NCBI GenBank assembly: GCA_945957385.1
Contig: CAMFKP010000022.1
Coordinates: forward strand, 1-52,760
DNA: 52,760 nt
Reading direction: 5' to 3'
DNA from: an uncultured Aeromonadaceae bacterium
GTDB taxonomy: Bacteria; Pseudomonadota; Gammaproteobacteria; Enterobacterales; Aeromonadaceae
The position numbers were made by a program, and so were the translations under genes. Below are positions 52,709 through 52,760 of this stretch, in pieces (position 1 is the stretch's first letter; every line of letters begins with the position of its first letter). Below the pieces are notes generated by a model. It did not search any database and had not been told where the DNA came from. It saw only the letters and a list, made by a program, of their open reading frames with translations.

Positions 52709-52760
52709 TGGTGGCTATGACGGGATTCGAACCTGTGACCCCCGCATTATGAGTGCGATG
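52709..52760 (-). tRNA. tRNA-Met (elongator, CAT anticodon), partial
   Basis: The 3' part of a tRNA runs off the window edge. CCA is encoded at 52709-52711. The T-arm (GTTCGAATC core) and 3' acceptor strand (ATAGCCACCA end) match E. coli metT/metU. The anticodon loop CTCATAA places anticodon CAT at 52749-52751 within a 5-bp stem. The D-arm and 5' acceptor strand lie outside the window. In E. coli the metT-leuW-gln tRNA cluster also follows ubiF on the opposite strand. Confidence 0.93.

Overview
This window looks like the chromosome of a facultatively anaerobic gammaproteobacterium, most likely a member of the Aeromonadales (inference from gene content and moderately high GC; no 16S is present). 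Two housekeeping blocks support this. One is lipA-lipB-ybeD-dacA-rlpA-mltB-mrdB-mrdA-rlmH-rsfS-nadD-holA-lptE-leuS, with ybeL divergent. The other is lnt-corC-ybeY-ybeZ-miaB, with ubiF divergent and an elongator tRNA-Met beyond it. Both have the gene order known from Escherichia coli. No phage, IS element, CRISPR array or rRNA was seen.

Layout. 1-2.2 kb: a small membrane protein, a classical-type tyrosine phosphatase, a DUF1992 protein and an HNH protein. 2.35-10.2 kb (minus strand): hcp-hcr-nirB-nirD-nirC-cobA, which joins NO/hydroxylamine detoxification (Hcp/Hcr) to ammonia-forming NADH nitrite reductase, nitrite transport and siroheme synthesis. 10.3-18.3 kb: a periplasmic binding protein, a LysR/MFS pair, a PAS-GGDEF protein, a NemA-like reductase, a first NorR and SanA. 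18.5-33.4 kb: the large minus-strand block for lipoate, peptidoglycan, ribosome maturation, NAD, DNA polymerase delta, LPS assembly and leucyl-tRNA synthesis; rlpA is duplicated in tandem. 33.6-45.3 kb: ybeL, an L,D-transpeptidase with a structured leader, a dCache-GGDEF protein, a PhnA-family protein, ytfE divergent from a second norR, a small orphan gene, a NADAR-GNAT fusion, and fhuCDB behind a Fur box. 45.3-45.7 kb: AT-rich spacer with an 8-bp tandem repeat. 45.7-52.8 kb: lnt to ubiF and the tRNA.

The most interesting signal is regulatory. The hcp promoter (minus strand, near 10.2-10.4 kb) and the ytfE promoter (minus strand, near 38.4-38.5 kb) each carry a sigma-54 type -24/-12 element. 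Each also has three upstream GT-N7-AC boxes, with almost the same centre-to-centre spacing (26 and 18 bp at hcp; 25 and 19 bp at ytfE). This is the architecture known for NorR enhancers, and two norR paralogues lie in the window. One has the normal GAFTGA sigma-54 contact motif; the other, next to ytfE, has GTFSGA. I infer a NorR/sigma-54 nitrosative-stress regulon that drives Hcp/Hcr, the iron-centre repair protein YtfE and, by read-through, the whole nirBDC-cobA operon. In enterobacteria nirBDC is usually under FNR/NarL and ytfE under NsrR.
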